The position numbers and the translations under genes are program-made. From UBA1876 sp003446665 (GTDB taxonomy: Bacteria; Synergistota; Synergistia; Synergistales; Thermovirgaceae), in the NCBI GenBank assembly GCA_040616305.1, contig CP159918.1:124001-188000 (forward strand): DNA of 64,000 nt, read 5' to 3'. The notes beneath the pieces are model-generated. The model did not search any database. It worked only from the letters and a program-made list of their open reading frames with translations, and was not told where the DNA came from. The first letter of the stretch is position 1, and each line of letters begins with the position of its first letter. This document shows, in pieces, positions 52,230 through 62,210 of the stretch.

Positions 52230-55200
52230 ATGAAGTACCGTGACTTGATTCAATTCGATCCAATCGAAACCATTATTCAGCTACGAGAAGCAGATAAACA
52301 AAAAACGGCTCGGCAGCTGGTCGAGACTTACGTCATTTCAGAAGAAATGGCCGAAAGATTGATAGATCTTGTCATCCCGCAGCTCCAGTTTGACCAACCT
52401 ACCGATAACAAAGCCCTTTTGATTGTTGGAAACTACGGAACTGGAAAGTCTCATCTCATGTCCGTTTTGTCCAGCCTTGCAGAAAATGCGGATCTCATAG
52501 GGTATGTCAACAATTCTGCTGTGGCCCAAGAAGCCGAAAAAATCGCCGGTCGGTTCAAAGTTATTCGAACAGAAATAGGGTCTACGACGATGTCCTTACG
52601 GGATATTCTTGTGGCCGAGATCGAAGAGCACCTTGCAAAAATGGGAGTAGACTACGCATTTCCTGCTTCTGATCAAATTGCCAGCAACAAGCCATCTTTT
52701 GAGGGAATGATGACCGCATTCCATGAAAAATATCCAGATCAAGGATTGCTTCTGGTGGTGGATGAACTTCTGGATTACCTCAGGACTCGCAAAGACCAGG
52801 AGCTTATTCTGGATCTCAATTTCCTCCGTGAGGTCGGCGAGGTATGTAAGGACCTTCGGTTCCGCTTTATGGCCGGTGTGCAAGAGGCGATTTTCGATAG
52901 CCCGCGGTTCGCCTTTGCGGCGGATAGCATCCGAAGAGTCAAAGCCCGGTTCGAACAAATCCATATAGTCCGCAAAGATGTAAAATTTGTCGTCTCCCAA
53001 AGGCTATTGAAGAAAACCGCTGAACAACAGACGAAGATCCGAGAATACCTCGCTCCCTTTAGCAAATTCTACGGGAACATGAATGAACGGATTGATGAAT
53101 TCGTTCGTCTTTTCCCAGTACACCCTGACTACATTGACACCTTTGAAAGAGTCGCGGTGGCGGAAAAACGGGAGATACTCAAAACCTTATCATTTGCCAT
53201 GAGAAAACTTCTAGATCAGGAAGTCCCTCAGGATCAACCTGGTCTCATCGCCTATGATTCCTACTGGAATGCACTTCGCGACAATCCATCATTTCGTTCA
53301 GTCCCCGACATAAGGGCGGTTATAGACTGCAGTGAGGTTCTGGAAGCTCGAATAGAGCAAGCCTTCTCAAGACCCGCTTATAGACCGATGGCGCTTCAAA
53401 TAATCCATGCCCTTTCAGTTCATCGGCTTACAACTGGTGACATCCACGCCCCTATGGGGGCTACAGCTGCGGAACTCAGAGATAGTTTGTGTCTTTATCA
53501 ACCAGGCATTGAGGACCTTGGTGGTAATCCCGCCGATGACCTTCTTTCCCAGGTTGAAACGGTGCTCAGAGAGATACACAAGACCGTCAGCGGGCAGTTC
53601 ATTTCCTCAAATCCAGATAACCGGCAATACTATTTGGATCTCAAGAAAACCGACGATTACGATGCTCTTATCGAAAACAGGGCAGAAAGCCTCGATTCCT
53701 CGCAACTCGACCGGTACTATTACGAGGCTTTGAAGCTTGTCATGGAGTGTTCAGACCAAACCTATGTGACGGGTTACAGGATTTGGGAACATGAGATCGA
53801 ATGGTTGGGGAGGAAAGCATCCCGTCAGGGATACCTTTTCTTCGGTGCTCCCAATGAACGCTCCACGGCTGTGCCACCGAGGGACTTCTATATTTACTTC
53901 ATCCAACCCTTTGATCCACCTCCCTTTAGGGACGAGAAGAAACCTGACGAAGTCTTCCTTTGGCTTACAAAAAAAGACGAGGAATTCTTCAACAAACTCA
54001 AAAATTTTGCTGCAGCACTTGATTTAGCGTCCAAATCTTCAGGGTACGCCAAGTCAACCTATGAGAAGAAATCTTCAGATTTCCTGCAAGAATTGACTCA
54101 ATGGCTGAACGAGCACATGATCGATGCTTTCGAAGTTACTTATCAAGGTCGTACAAAGTCCCTTCCGGAGTGGGCAAAAGGGAAATCGGTGAGACATCTT
54201 TCGGGCCTTGGAGATCATGAACGCATCAACTTCCGAGACCTTGTAAATACCATCGCTGGGATTTGCCTTGAAGCACGTTTCCAAGAGATCGCGCCGGAAT
54301 ATCCGCATTTTCCTATCTTGATCACGAAATCGAACAGGGAACAAGCCGCACAGGATGGACTTCGCGCCATTGCCGGGCAGTCTAAAACCAAGCAAGCCGT
54401 GGCTGTGCTGGAAGCTCTGGAACTCCTCGATGGAGATCGTATCGACCCCTACAAATCGAAATATGCCAAGCATATTCTCGATATTCTCAAGACGAAAGGT
54501 CACGGGAAAGTGGCTAACCGTTCCGAACTGATCGATGATGACAAAGGCGTCGAATACATGGACAAAAACGGGATGCGTCTGGAACCGGAATGGGTCGTGG
54601 TCGTTTTAGCAGCCTTGGTCTATTCAGGTGATGTGGTTCTTGCCATCTCTGGCAACAAATTCGATGCCACTGGATTGTCGCAATTGGCCGGAACGAGTAT
54701 CGAAGAACTGAAAAATTTCAAACACATAGAACAGCCGAAAGACTGGAACATCCCGGCCTTGAAAACACTCTTCGAAATTCATGGTCTCACGCCCGGTATG
54801 GTCCAGCTTCTCACGCAAGGTAAAAGTGAACCTGTTCAAGAATTGCAAAAAGCACTTAAAAGCGCCGTGGAAAGAATCGTCATACTGCGGCAAACCCTCG
54901 AGAGGAATACGATCTTCTGGGGCCGGCCGTTATTGAGCGAAACAAAAGCGAAAAGTATCCAAAACTGTCTTGCCGAAACCCAAAAATTCTTCGAATCTCT
55001 TCAAGCCTATTCCACACCAGGTAGGCTGAAGAATTTCAAGTACGATGTTCAGGAGGTCGAATCCCACCGGGAAGGAATAACAGTCTTGGCAGAGATGGAA
55101 CACCTCCAGGAGATAACGGCTGACTTGGCTACATTTACCTCCTATCTTTCTGCCGCTGAGGCTGTGCTTCCTGCGGAGCATGAAGTGGTGCGTGAAATAG

Positions 55201-55958
55201 AAAAGGCCCGCGAAGAGGTGGTCGCGGATATTAGTGATCCCCAAAAACGCAACAAACCGGAATTCCTCCAGACGACGCGACGAAAACTCGAAACGCTAAA
55301 GAAAAAGTACATAGAAACGTATCTGGCCTTGCACTCCAAAGCACGACTTGGCGTCAACGAGGATAAGAAAAAATCGAGACTCATGAACGACGAGAGACTG
55401 AAAACTTTGCAGAAACTTTCTACGATAGACCTTATGCCCCGGAATCAACTCGAAGTCTTACAAAAACACTTGGGAGGGCTCAAAAGTTGTTTTGCGTTGA
55501 CAGAGCAAGAAATGTACATTTCTCATGTTTGCCCCCACTGCAACTACAAGCCCAGCGAGGAGCCAATACAAATCTCAGCTTCGGTGATGTTGGATTCCTT
55601 GGAAGAAGAACTGGATGCAATGCTCGAAAATTGGACCCAGGCGCTCCTGAACTACCTCGAAGACTCAACGACAAAGAGTAACCTGGATCTGCTCAAACCC
55701 GAGAGTAAAAGTCTCATTGATGCCTTTCTCCAGGAGCGAGCCCTACCGGAGAAGCTCGATCACGACTTCATTAATGCCCTCAACGACGTGCTTTCAGGTC
55801 TTGAAAAGGTCCCGATCAGCTTTGCAAAACTGCAAAATACGCTCTTTGCAGGAGGCGCACCTGCAACACCGACGGAATTAAGAAAACGCTTCGAGGAATA
55901 CCTCGAAGAACTCACAAAAGGTAAGGATCCGAATAAAGTTAGAATAGTCCTGGAGTAG
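52230..55958 (+). CDS. brxC: BREX type 3 large ATPase BrxC/PglY
   Basis: The product has 1242 residues from ATG 52230 (GGAGGAGAAG upstream). Walker A is at residues 67-74 (GNYGTGKS) and Walker B at about 174-179 (LLLVVDEL). The rest is a long helical protein with several coiled-coil-like stretches, and near the C terminus a CPHC knuckle (C1101, C1104). N-terminal wording (YRDLIQFDPIETIIQLREAD) is typical of BREX BrxC/PglY (DUF6079) proteins, which form oligomeric ATPase assemblies needed for modification and phage exclusion. It follows brxF closely and precedes the AlbA_2 gene by six bases. Confidence 0.88.
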   Translation: MKYRDLIQFDPIETIIQLREADKQKTARQLVETYVISEEMAERLIDLVIPQLQFDQPTDNKALLIVGNYGTGKSHLMSVLSSLAENADLIGYVNNSAVAQEAEKIAGRFKVIRTEIGSTTMSLRDILVAEIEEHLAKMGVDYAFPASDQIASNKPSFEGMMTAFHEKYPDQGLLLVVDELLDYLRTRKDQELILDLNFLREVGEVCKDLRFRFMAGVQEAIFDSPRFAFAADSIRRVKARFEQIHIVRKDVKFVVSQRLLKKTAEQQTKIREYLAPFSKFYGNMNERIDEFVRLFPVHPDYIDTFERVAVAEKREILKTLSFAMRKLLDQEVPQDQPGLIAYDSYWNALRDNPSFRSVPDIRAVIDCSEVLEARIEQAFSRPAYRPMALQIIHALSVHRLTTGDIHAPMGATAAELRDSLCLYQPGIEDLGGNPADDLLSQVETVLREIHKTVSGQFISSNPDNRQYYLDLKKTDDYDALIENRAESLDSSQLDRYYYEALKLVMECSDQTYVTGYRIWEHEIEWLGRKASRQGYLFFGAPNERSTAVPPRDFYIYFIQPFDPPPFRDEKKPDEVFLWLTKKDEEFFNKLKNFAAALDLASKSSGYAKSTYEKKSSDFLQELTQWLNEHMIDAFEVTYQGRTKSLPEWAKGKSVRHLSGLGDHERINFRDLVNTIAGICLEARFQEIAPEYPHFPILITKSNREQAAQDGLRAIAGQSKTKQAVAVLEALELLDGDRIDPYKSKYAKHILDILKTKGHGKVANRSELIDDDKGVEYMDKNGMRLEPEWVVVVLAALVYSGDVVLAISGNKFDATGLSQLAGTSIEELKNFKHIEQPKDWNIPALKTLFEIHGLTPGMVQLLTQGKSEPVQELQKALKSAVERIVILRQTLERNTIFWGRPLLSETKAKSIQNCLAETQKFFESLQAYSTPGRLKNFKYDVQEVESHREGITVLAEMEHLQEITADLATFTSYLSAAEAVLPAEHEVVREIEKAREEVVADISDPQKRNKPEFLQTTRRKLETLKKKYIETYLALHSKARLGVNEDKKKSRLMNDERLKTLQKLSTIDLMPRNQLEVLQKHLGGLKSCFALTEQEMYISHVCPHCNYKPSEEPIQISASVMLDSLEEELDAMLENWTQALLNYLEDSTTKSNLDLLKPESKSLIDAFLQERALPEKLDHDFINALNDVLSGLEKVPISFAKLQNTLFAGGAPATPTELRKRFEEYLEELTKGKDPNKVRIVLE

Positions 55959-55964
55959 CAGCTC

Positions 55965-57425
55965 ATGAATCTCAAGCAGCTTTATGACATAGCTCAAAAA
56001 GGAGAGTCAGACCGTGTAGAGTTCAAGAGCTCTACCGGCCAAAGGACAGCAGCGGCCAAAACCGTTTGTGCCATGCTAAACGGATTAGGCGGCTTCGTCA
56101 TCTTTGGGGTTACTGATCGAGGTGAGATCGTCGGCCAACATGTCAACGCCAGGACCATCGAGACCCTTACAGCAGAATTGCGCAAGATTGAGCCGCCGAG
56201 CTTCCCCGGTATCGAGACCATCCATACAGAAAAAGACAAAGCCGTCATTGTCATTAATGTCCCGGGAGGTGGAGGAGGTCCTTACACTTTTGATGGTCGA
56301 CCCTACATTCGAAATGGACCAACCACGATCAAAATGCCTCGTGAAGATTACGACAGAACACTTCTCGAGCGGTTTCATGCAACACAACGTTGGGAAAATC
56401 AGCCGGTTCCCGATGGTGTCACCATTGCAGACCTGGATGAGGAAGAAATTCAGTCTACCCTCGATAATGCCATCAAATTGGGACGCCTGGAACCTGTAAC
56501 CCGCCGAGATACCGAGTCGGTTCTCCGGGGATTGGAACTTATACATGACGGCAGTTTGCTTAATGCCGCCGTCGCGCTATATGGGAAGACTGACCGCCTG
56601 AAGCCATTTTATCCCCAGCTTGAAATCCGTTTGGCCCGTTTTCGCGGCAAGGATCGCCTGGCGGACTTTGCCGACAACCGGCAATACTGGGGCCATGCCT
56701 TCTCACTCTTGAGGCGGGCCGAATCCTTTCTAATGGACCATGTGCCTATCGCCGGCCAAGTCGTGCCCGGAAAGCTGGTGCGTGAAGACCAACCCTGGTA
56801 CCCGCCTCGTGCTACCCGCGAGGCGATCGCCAACGCCATTTGCCACCGCGACTATACGATCCCGGGCGGCGCCGTGGCCGTGGCTATGTACGATGATCAT
56901 TTGGAAATAACGAATCCAGGCACGTTTCACTTTGGCATTACCCCTGAGGAACTTGTCCAACCTCACGAGTCCAAGCCATGGAATCCGATTATTGCCAACG
57001 TTTTTTACCGAGCAGGCATTATCGAGCGGTGGGGTTCGGGAACACTAAACATCCTTGATTGGTGCAAAGAAAACGGGAATCCATCACCTACCTGGCGAGA
57101 ACAGACAACTTCGATATATGTGGTTTTTCATCCTCCGACATACTTAGGGCACCAAGTCGGCACTAAGTTGGCACCAAGTTGGCACCAAGTACAGATTCTC
57201 CGTAAATGCAGAGAAGACAGCACTCTCGTGGATCTTATGACCATCGCAAACCGAACAGACAGGACCAAGTTCAGGAACCAAGTACTGAACCCACTCCTGG
57301 AGGCCGGACTGATTGAAATGACAATTCCGGATAAACCGCGAAGTAGTAAACAAAAATACCGACTTACAAAAACAGGCCGCAAGTTATTGGAGACGTATCC
57401 CGAAGGAGAAAAAAGAAATGAATAA
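55965..57425 (+). CDS. AlbA_2/Schlafen-type ATP-binding protein with C-terminal winged helix
   Basis: The 486-residue protein starts with the divergent AAA/AlbA_2 domain of Schlafen-like proteins: GESDRVEFKSSTGQRTAAAK, then MLNGLGGFVIFGVTDRGEIVG, and YIRNGPTTIKMPREDYDR. A central domain with YPPRATREAIANAICHRDYT and ERWGSGTLNILDWCKENG is shared by the COG2865 group. The C terminus looks like a winged helix ending KQKYRLTKTGRKLLETYP. Role in defence is not settled; such proteins can act as RNA-targeting effectors or regulators. It lies between brxC and the methyltransferase gene, overlapping the latter by eight bases, so it is cotranscribed with BREX. Confidence 0.82.
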   Translation: MNLKQLYDIAQKGESDRVEFKSSTGQRTAAAKTVCAMLNGLGGFVIFGVTDRGEIVGQHVNARTIETLTAELRKIEPPSFPGIETIHTEKDKAVIVINVPGGGGGPYTFDGRPYIRNGPTTIKMPREDYDRTLLERFHATQRWENQPVPDGVTIADLDEEEIQSTLDNAIKLGRLEPVTRRDTESVLRGLELIHDGSLLNAAVALYGKTDRLKPFYPQLEIRLARFRGKDRLADFADNRQYWGHAFSLLRRAESFLMDHVPIAGQVVPGKLVREDQPWYPPRATREAIANAICHRDYTIPGGAVAVAMYDDHLEITNPGTFHFGITPEELVQPHESKPWNPIIANVFYRAGIIERWGSGTLNILDWCKENGNPSPTWREQTTSIYVVFHPPTYLGHQVGTKLAPSWHQVQILRKCREDSTLVDLMTIANRTDRTKFRNQVLNPLLEAGLIEMTIPDKPRSSKQKYRLTKTGRKLLETYPEGEKRNE

Positions 57426-60387
57426 AAACTCGCAACGACAATACCAACAAGGGATATTCGATCCCGAAGAGGCAACGACGCAAGATACGACGCCTGTAAC
57501 TTGCTTAGGGATGAACTTTGAAAACGACAATGCCCGACGTGAGTACTTCTTAAGCCTCTTACGTGAAGGGCTGGAAGAACTTCACGCCAAGCTCGGTGAT
57601 GTGCCCTTCACCACGGTAGAAGATGCCGAACAAAGGATGAAATCCCTCGAAAAGTGGCCCATGGGGGATGAAGAACGACTCCGCGAACTGGCTGATCACA
57701 TGCGTGAATCTCACCGCAAGGAACCGGAAAAAGATCTTTTGCAGCTCTGGAAGGACGAGGTCGGTTTCCCACACGGTGAGATCGAGGACATCTTGAACCT
57801 TTCCGATCCACCGTACTACACGACGTGTCCAAATCCCTTCATAAAAGACTTCATCGCGCATTACGGGAAACCTTATGATCCGGCTACCGACGATTATCAT
57901 CGGGAACCGTTTGCAACAGACGTAAGCGAAGGGAAGACTGATCCGATCTACAAAGCCCATTCTTACCATACGAAGGTGCCGCACTTGGCAATCGTGCCGG
58001 CCATTCTTCATTACACTAAGCCGGGAGATGTCGTTCTAGATGGTTTTTGCGGTTCAGGAATGACAGGAGTGGCTGCTCAATGGTGCGGTTCGGCTCCGGA
58101 AGGTTACTGTAGAAAAATTGAGGAGGAATTTGTCAAGCAAGGCTTCGAAAAACCGGAATGGGGCGAAAGAAAAGCAGTGCTGAACGACCTATCCCCGGCA
58201 GCAACCTTTATAGCAGCAAATTATAACCTCCCCTTCGATGTTGATGAATTTGCTCGTGCGGGAAAACAGCTTCTAGATGAAGTTGAACGTGAGATTGCGT
58301 GGATGTATGAAACTCTTCATACCGATGGCAAAACAAAAGGCCGTATCGAATACACTGTCTGGAGCGAAGTTTTTACGTGTCCGCAATGTGCTGGTGAAGT
58401 GGTTTTTCTAGACGAATCACTTGACCCCGTAACAAAGCGTGTTAGAACTTCTTTCGCTTGCCCACATTGTAGTGTAGAACTTTCAAAAGATAACTTGGCC
58501 CGGGTATTTGAAACAAGAGTAGATCCTGCAAGCAGGAACCTGTGGAGGAAAATCAAATATCGACCTTCGTTGGTATCCTACATAATAGAGGGTAAACGCC
58601 ACGAAAAAATACCAGACGAGAACGACTTAGATCTTTTGAACCGAATCGAGAAGTTGCCATTCCCCGAAAAGGTACCAACAAACAAATTACCAATTGAGCA
58701 AATGTATCATGGTTCTAGGATAGAGCCAAAAGGATTTACCAGCGTTCATCATTTCTTCCTCCCTCGCGCTGCCCATGCGTTGGCCACGCTATGGGAAAAA
58801 GCAAGTAATCTCCCTAATGAGCGTCTACGGCACATGATTTTTTTCCTCATAGAGCAAGCAATTTGGGGATTGTCAGTTCTTAATAGATATCAACCAATTC
58901 AACATGGACGTCCTGGTGGGTCACAGGTAAATAGACAATTAACTGGAGTTTATTACATTTCTTCGCAAATCGCAGAATGCAGTCCTAGTTATAACTTGAG
59001 AAACAAGTTAAACCGTCTTGTAGATGCATTCAGAGAGAAATCAAAAATGGTTCCTACCGTTATAACTTCTACAAACTCGACAGCGCATCTTGGATTGCCG
59101 GATTCGTCCATTGATTATATATTTACAGACCCTCCATTTGGTGAAAATATCTACTATGCAGACCTGAATTATCTTGTGGAATCTTGGTATGGTGTTCTAA
59201 CGAACGCCGAACCTGAAGCAATTGTAGACAAATTCAAAAAGAAGGACCTCCCAGAATACCAATACCTTATGCAGCGGTGCTTTGCAGAATATTTTCGTGT
59301 GCTCAAACCAGGTCGTTGGATGACCGTAGTCTTTCACAATTCAAGAAACGCCGTTTGGAATGCCATTCAGGAAGCAATGCAAACAGCGGGATTCGTCGTC
59401 GCAGATGTCCGAACTCTAGATAAAAAGCAGGGCTCCTACAGACAGGTTACAAGCAGTGCTGTCAAGCAAGATTTGGTTATCTCTGCCTATAAGCCGAACG
59501 GGGGTCTTGAAGACCGTTTCAGACTCGATGCTGGGACTAAAGAAGGAGTTTGGGATTTCATCAGGACCCACTTGCGACAACTTCCAATTTTCGTTTCCCA
59601 AAATAATAAGGCAGAGATTATCACCGAACGACAGAACTACCTGCTCTTCGATCGCATGGTGGCCTTTCACGTTCAGCGTGGAGTAACTGTTCCCGTTTCA
59701 GCGGCAGAATTTTATGAAGGGCTTGCACAAAGATTTTCTGAAAGAGATGGAATGTATTTCCTTCCGGAGCAAGTTGCCGAATATGACAAAAAACGAATGA
59801 CAGTTAAGGAAGTAATGCAGCTTCAAGTCTTCATAACCGATGAATCTTCGGCAATTCAATGGCTCAAACAACAGCTCACAAAGAAACCTCAAACTTTTCA
59901 AGAGATCCACCCTCAATTTATGAAAGAGATTGGCGGCTGGCAGAAGCACGAAAAGCAGTTAGAGCTATCCGAACTCCTGGAGCAGAACTTCCTCCGTTAC
60001 GATGGCAAAGGAGATGTTCCGAGCCAAATCCACAGTTACCTTTCCTCGAACTTTAAAGATTTGCGTAACTTACAAAAGGACGATCCTGCGCTAAAAGCCA
60101 AGGCGAAAGACCGTTGGTATGTTCCTGATCCGAACAAGGCAAGTGACTTGGAAAAGTTGCGTGAAAGGACACTTCTCCGTGAATTTGAAGAGTACAGGAC
60201 ATCCAAACAAAAACGCCTCAAGGTTTTCCGTCTGGAAGCTGTCCGTGCAGGATTCAAAAAAGCCTGGCAAGAACGCGATTACGATACGATCATTTCCATT
60301 GCCCGCAAAATCCCTGACAACGTCCTCCAAGAGGACCCGAAGTTGTTGATGTGGTACGACCAGGCAGTGACGAGGAGAGGTGATTAA
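57418..60387 (+). CDS. pglX: BREX-associated DNA methyltransferase, PglX/PglXI type
   Basis: The 989-residue protein has DPPYY at residue 130 in an N-terminal block (SDPPYYTTCPNPFIKDFIAH), the AdoMet motif I DGFCGSGMTGVAAQWCG at 208, a four-cysteine zinc ribbon (C321, C324, C348, C351), and a second catalytic-type motif DPPFGENIYYADLNY at 571. This is the layout of large DUF1156-like adenine methyltransferases found in type 3 BREX loci. It modifies host DNA so that BREX ignores it. The C-terminal 250 residues are helical and may bind DNA or partner proteins. Codon choice is AT-richer than in chromosomal genes. Confidence 0.85.
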   Translation: MNKNSQRQYQQGIFDPEEATTQDTTPVTCLGMNFENDNARREYFLSLLREGLEELHAKLGDVPFTTVEDAEQRMKSLEKWPMGDEERLRELADHMRESHRKEPEKDLLQLWKDEVGFPHGEIEDILNLSDPPYYTTCPNPFIKDFIAHYGKPYDPATDDYHREPFATDVSEGKTDPIYKAHSYHTKVPHLAIVPAILHYTKPGDVVLDGFCGSGMTGVAAQWCGSAPEGYCRKIEEEFVKQGFEKPEWGERKAVLNDLSPAATFIAANYNLPFDVDEFARAGKQLLDEVEREIAWMYETLHTDGKTKGRIEYTVWSEVFTCPQCAGEVVFLDESLDPVTKRVRTSFACPHCSVELSKDNLARVFETRVDPASRNLWRKIKYRPSLVSYIIEGKRHEKIPDENDLDLLNRIEKLPFPEKVPTNKLPIEQMYHGSRIEPKGFTSVHHFFLPRAAHALATLWEKASNLPNERLRHMIFFLIEQAIWGLSVLNRYQPIQHGRPGGSQVNRQLTGVYYISSQIAECSPSYNLRNKLNRLVDAFREKSKMVPTVITSTNSTAHLGLPDSSIDYIFTDPPFGENIYYADLNYLVESWYGVLTNAEPEAIVDKFKKKDLPEYQYLMQRCFAEYFRVLKPGRWMTVVFHNSRNAVWNAIQEAMQTAGFVVADVRTLDKKQGSYRQVTSSAVKQDLVISAYKPNGGLEDRFRLDAGTKEGVWDFIRTHLRQLPIFVSQNNKAEIITERQNYLLFDRMVAFHVQRGVTVPVSAAEFYEGLAQRFSERDGMYFLPEQVAEYDKKRMTVKEVMQLQVFITDESSAIQWLKQQLTKKPQTFQEIHPQFMKEIGGWQKHEKQLELSELLEQNFLRYDGKGDVPSQIHSYLSSNFKDLRNLQKDDPALKAKAKDRWYVPDPNKASDLEKLRERTLLREFEEYRTSKQKRLKVFRLEAVRAGFKKAWQERDYDTIISIARKIPDNVLQEDPKLLMWYDQAVTRRGD

Positions 60388-60389
60388 TC

Positions 60390-62210
60390 ATGCGGCTGAG
60401 CAAGATCACAATCGATAACTTTCGTGGCATTGAGCATGTAGAGATCGAGCTTGACCGTGACGTAACGGTCCTCGTCGGTGAGAATAACACGGGAAAGACA
60501 AGTGTTTTGGAGGCCCTTCAATTGTGTCTCGACAAAGTGAAGTCCGACAAGACCTGCGACTTCTCGGAATTAGACTTCTATCGGGATGAGACGCGGAGAG
60601 ACCTTCCGTCATGTGAACCGATCAGCATTACTCTCAGTTTCCTCGAGTCCGAAGAGCATCCATGGCCCGACCACATTACGCAAGGACTAAATGACGTGAT
60701 CGTTGGCAGCGACTACTCCTCGATCAAGTTCCAGGTGACGGCGAGATACGACGCTGATGCAGATGAACTTGTCCAGAGCTGTAGTTTCCTTGATGACGCC
60801 GACAACGAGATGGTCGACAGGGGGAGGATGATCAAGGAACTTCGACGACTGAGGCCGTTCTTTTTCCAGATTGCTCTGCGTGCGGCCAAAGACCAGTTCC
60901 ACGTGAAGTCGAAGTACTGGGCCCCGTTCCTGAGGAACAAAGACATCGATGATGCTACGCGGCGAGTGCTGGAAGACGAGCTTTACGAGGTCAACCAGAA
61001 GATTGTGGATGCCCATGCGAGCTTCAAAGATGTCACAGATGAGTTCAAACGTATCTCTGACCTGGTGGACGTTGGGCAGGCTGACGCCGTAACCGTCGAT
61101 CCGGCTCCAGCCGACGTGTACAAGGCGCTCAGGTATACGGATGTGAACCTGTTAACGGCGTCCAACGCCAAAATCCCGATTCGCAGCCATGGCGAGGGGA
61201 CGCAAAGCCTATCCGTTCTGCTGTTGTTCAACGCCTATCTCAAGACCCGCCTTCAGGCCGACGTCGATAGGCACGCCGAACCGATCATCGCTGTCGAGGA
61301 ACCGGAGGCACACCTGCACCCAAACGCTGTCCGAGCAGTGTGGCATTTGCTGCGTGATTTGCCGGGACAGAAGATTGTGACGACACACTCAGGTGATATC
61401 CTGTCTGAAGTGCCCGTCCCGAAACTCCGAAGGATGAGCCGCAATGGCAATGCCACCGAGTGCAAGGCCATTCCTGACGGGCTGTTGTCGGATGAGGAAC
61501 TGCGTAAATTCAATCACCATGTTCGGCGGAATCGCGGCGAACTGCTGTTTGCCCGATGCTGGCTCCTTGTAGAGGGAGAGACGGATGTCTCGGTTTTTTC
61601 TGAATGCGCAGACCTTCTCGGTGTCGATCTTCACAGGAAGGGCGTTCGTATCGTAGAGTATAGTCAGGTAGGTGGCCCTGGCATCTTCATAAAGGTAGCT
61701 GATGCCTTGGGTATCCATTGGCATCTGGTCGCGGATGGCGATGACGGCGGCGACCGGTATGTGAAGATGGCAAGGGGGTTTTTAGAGGCTCGCCCCGAAG
61801 ATGACCATATCTCAGTTCTGCCCGCATCCAACATGGACGTGCTCCTCTGTTTGGCTGGATATGGTGACCCATATTTTCGCGGAGTCGTCGAACAGAAGCA
61901 GAACATACTTACCGAGGGATCATGGGACGAGGTGCTGGAGGAGATGAAGCAGACATTCTCAAACAAACCCGGTCAAGCCCTCCGAGTCGCAAAGAAGCTG
62001 GAGGACCGATCGCAACCCGAGATCTCAGCAGAGCAGGGAACACTTGAGTATTGGGAGCAGGTTTACCAGAATCTTGCTCGCCGGTTCTCCAAGCCAGCCG
62101 CAGCCATGGAAGCGATACTGAGCATGCGCGAGAGAGGAAAGGATGGCGTGCCAAACGAGGTGGCGACTATCCTCGCAAGAGTCGCTTCGGCGACTGGGGA
62201 TACACAATGA
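60390..62210 (+). CDS. gajA: OLD-family ATP-dependent nuclease (Gabija GajA-like)
   Basis: The 606-residue protein starts with an ABC-type ATPase: Walker A at G30-S38 (GENNTGKTS), signature region IRSHGEGTQSLSVLLLFN, Walker B near 299-306 (IIAVEEPEAHLHP) and the histidine switch KIVTTHSGD. A TOPRIM nuclease domain follows, with the acidic residues in CWLLVEGETDVSVF (about 392-400) and DGDDGGDRYV (D449). This architecture, followed at once by a UvrD-type helicase gene, is that of GajA in the Gabija anti-phage system; a stand-alone OLD nuclease is the alternative. It starts 3 bases after the methyltransferase gene and overlaps the next gene by four bases. Its base composition is GC-richer than that of the BREX genes. 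Confidence 0.82.
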   Translation: MRLSKITIDNFRGIEHVEIELDRDVTVLVGENNTGKTSVLEALQLCLDKVKSDKTCDFSELDFYRDETRRDLPSCEPISITLSFLESEEHPWPDHITQGLNDVIVGSDYSSIKFQVTARYDADADELVQSCSFLDDADNEMVDRGRMIKELRRLRPFFFQIALRAAKDQFHVKSKYWAPFLRNKDIDDATRRVLEDELYEVNQKIVDAHASFKDVTDEFKRISDLVDVGQADAVTVDPAPADVYKALRYTDVNLLTASNAKIPIRSHGEGTQSLSVLLLFNAYLKTRLQADVDRHAEPIIAVEEPEAHLHPNAVRAVWHLLRDLPGQKIVTTHSGDILSEVPVPKLRRMSRNGNATECKAIPDGLLSDEELRKFNHHVRRNRGELLFARCWLLVEGETDVSVFSECADLLGVDLHRKGVRIVEYSQVGGPGIFIKVADALGIHWHLVADGDDGGDRYVKMARGFLEARPEDDHISVLPASNMDVLLCLAGYGDPYFRGVVEQKQNILTEGSWDEVLEEMKQTFSNKPGQALRVAKKLEDRSQPEISAEQGTLEYWEQVYQNLARRFSKPAAAMEAILSMRERGKDGVPNEVATILARVASATGDTQ

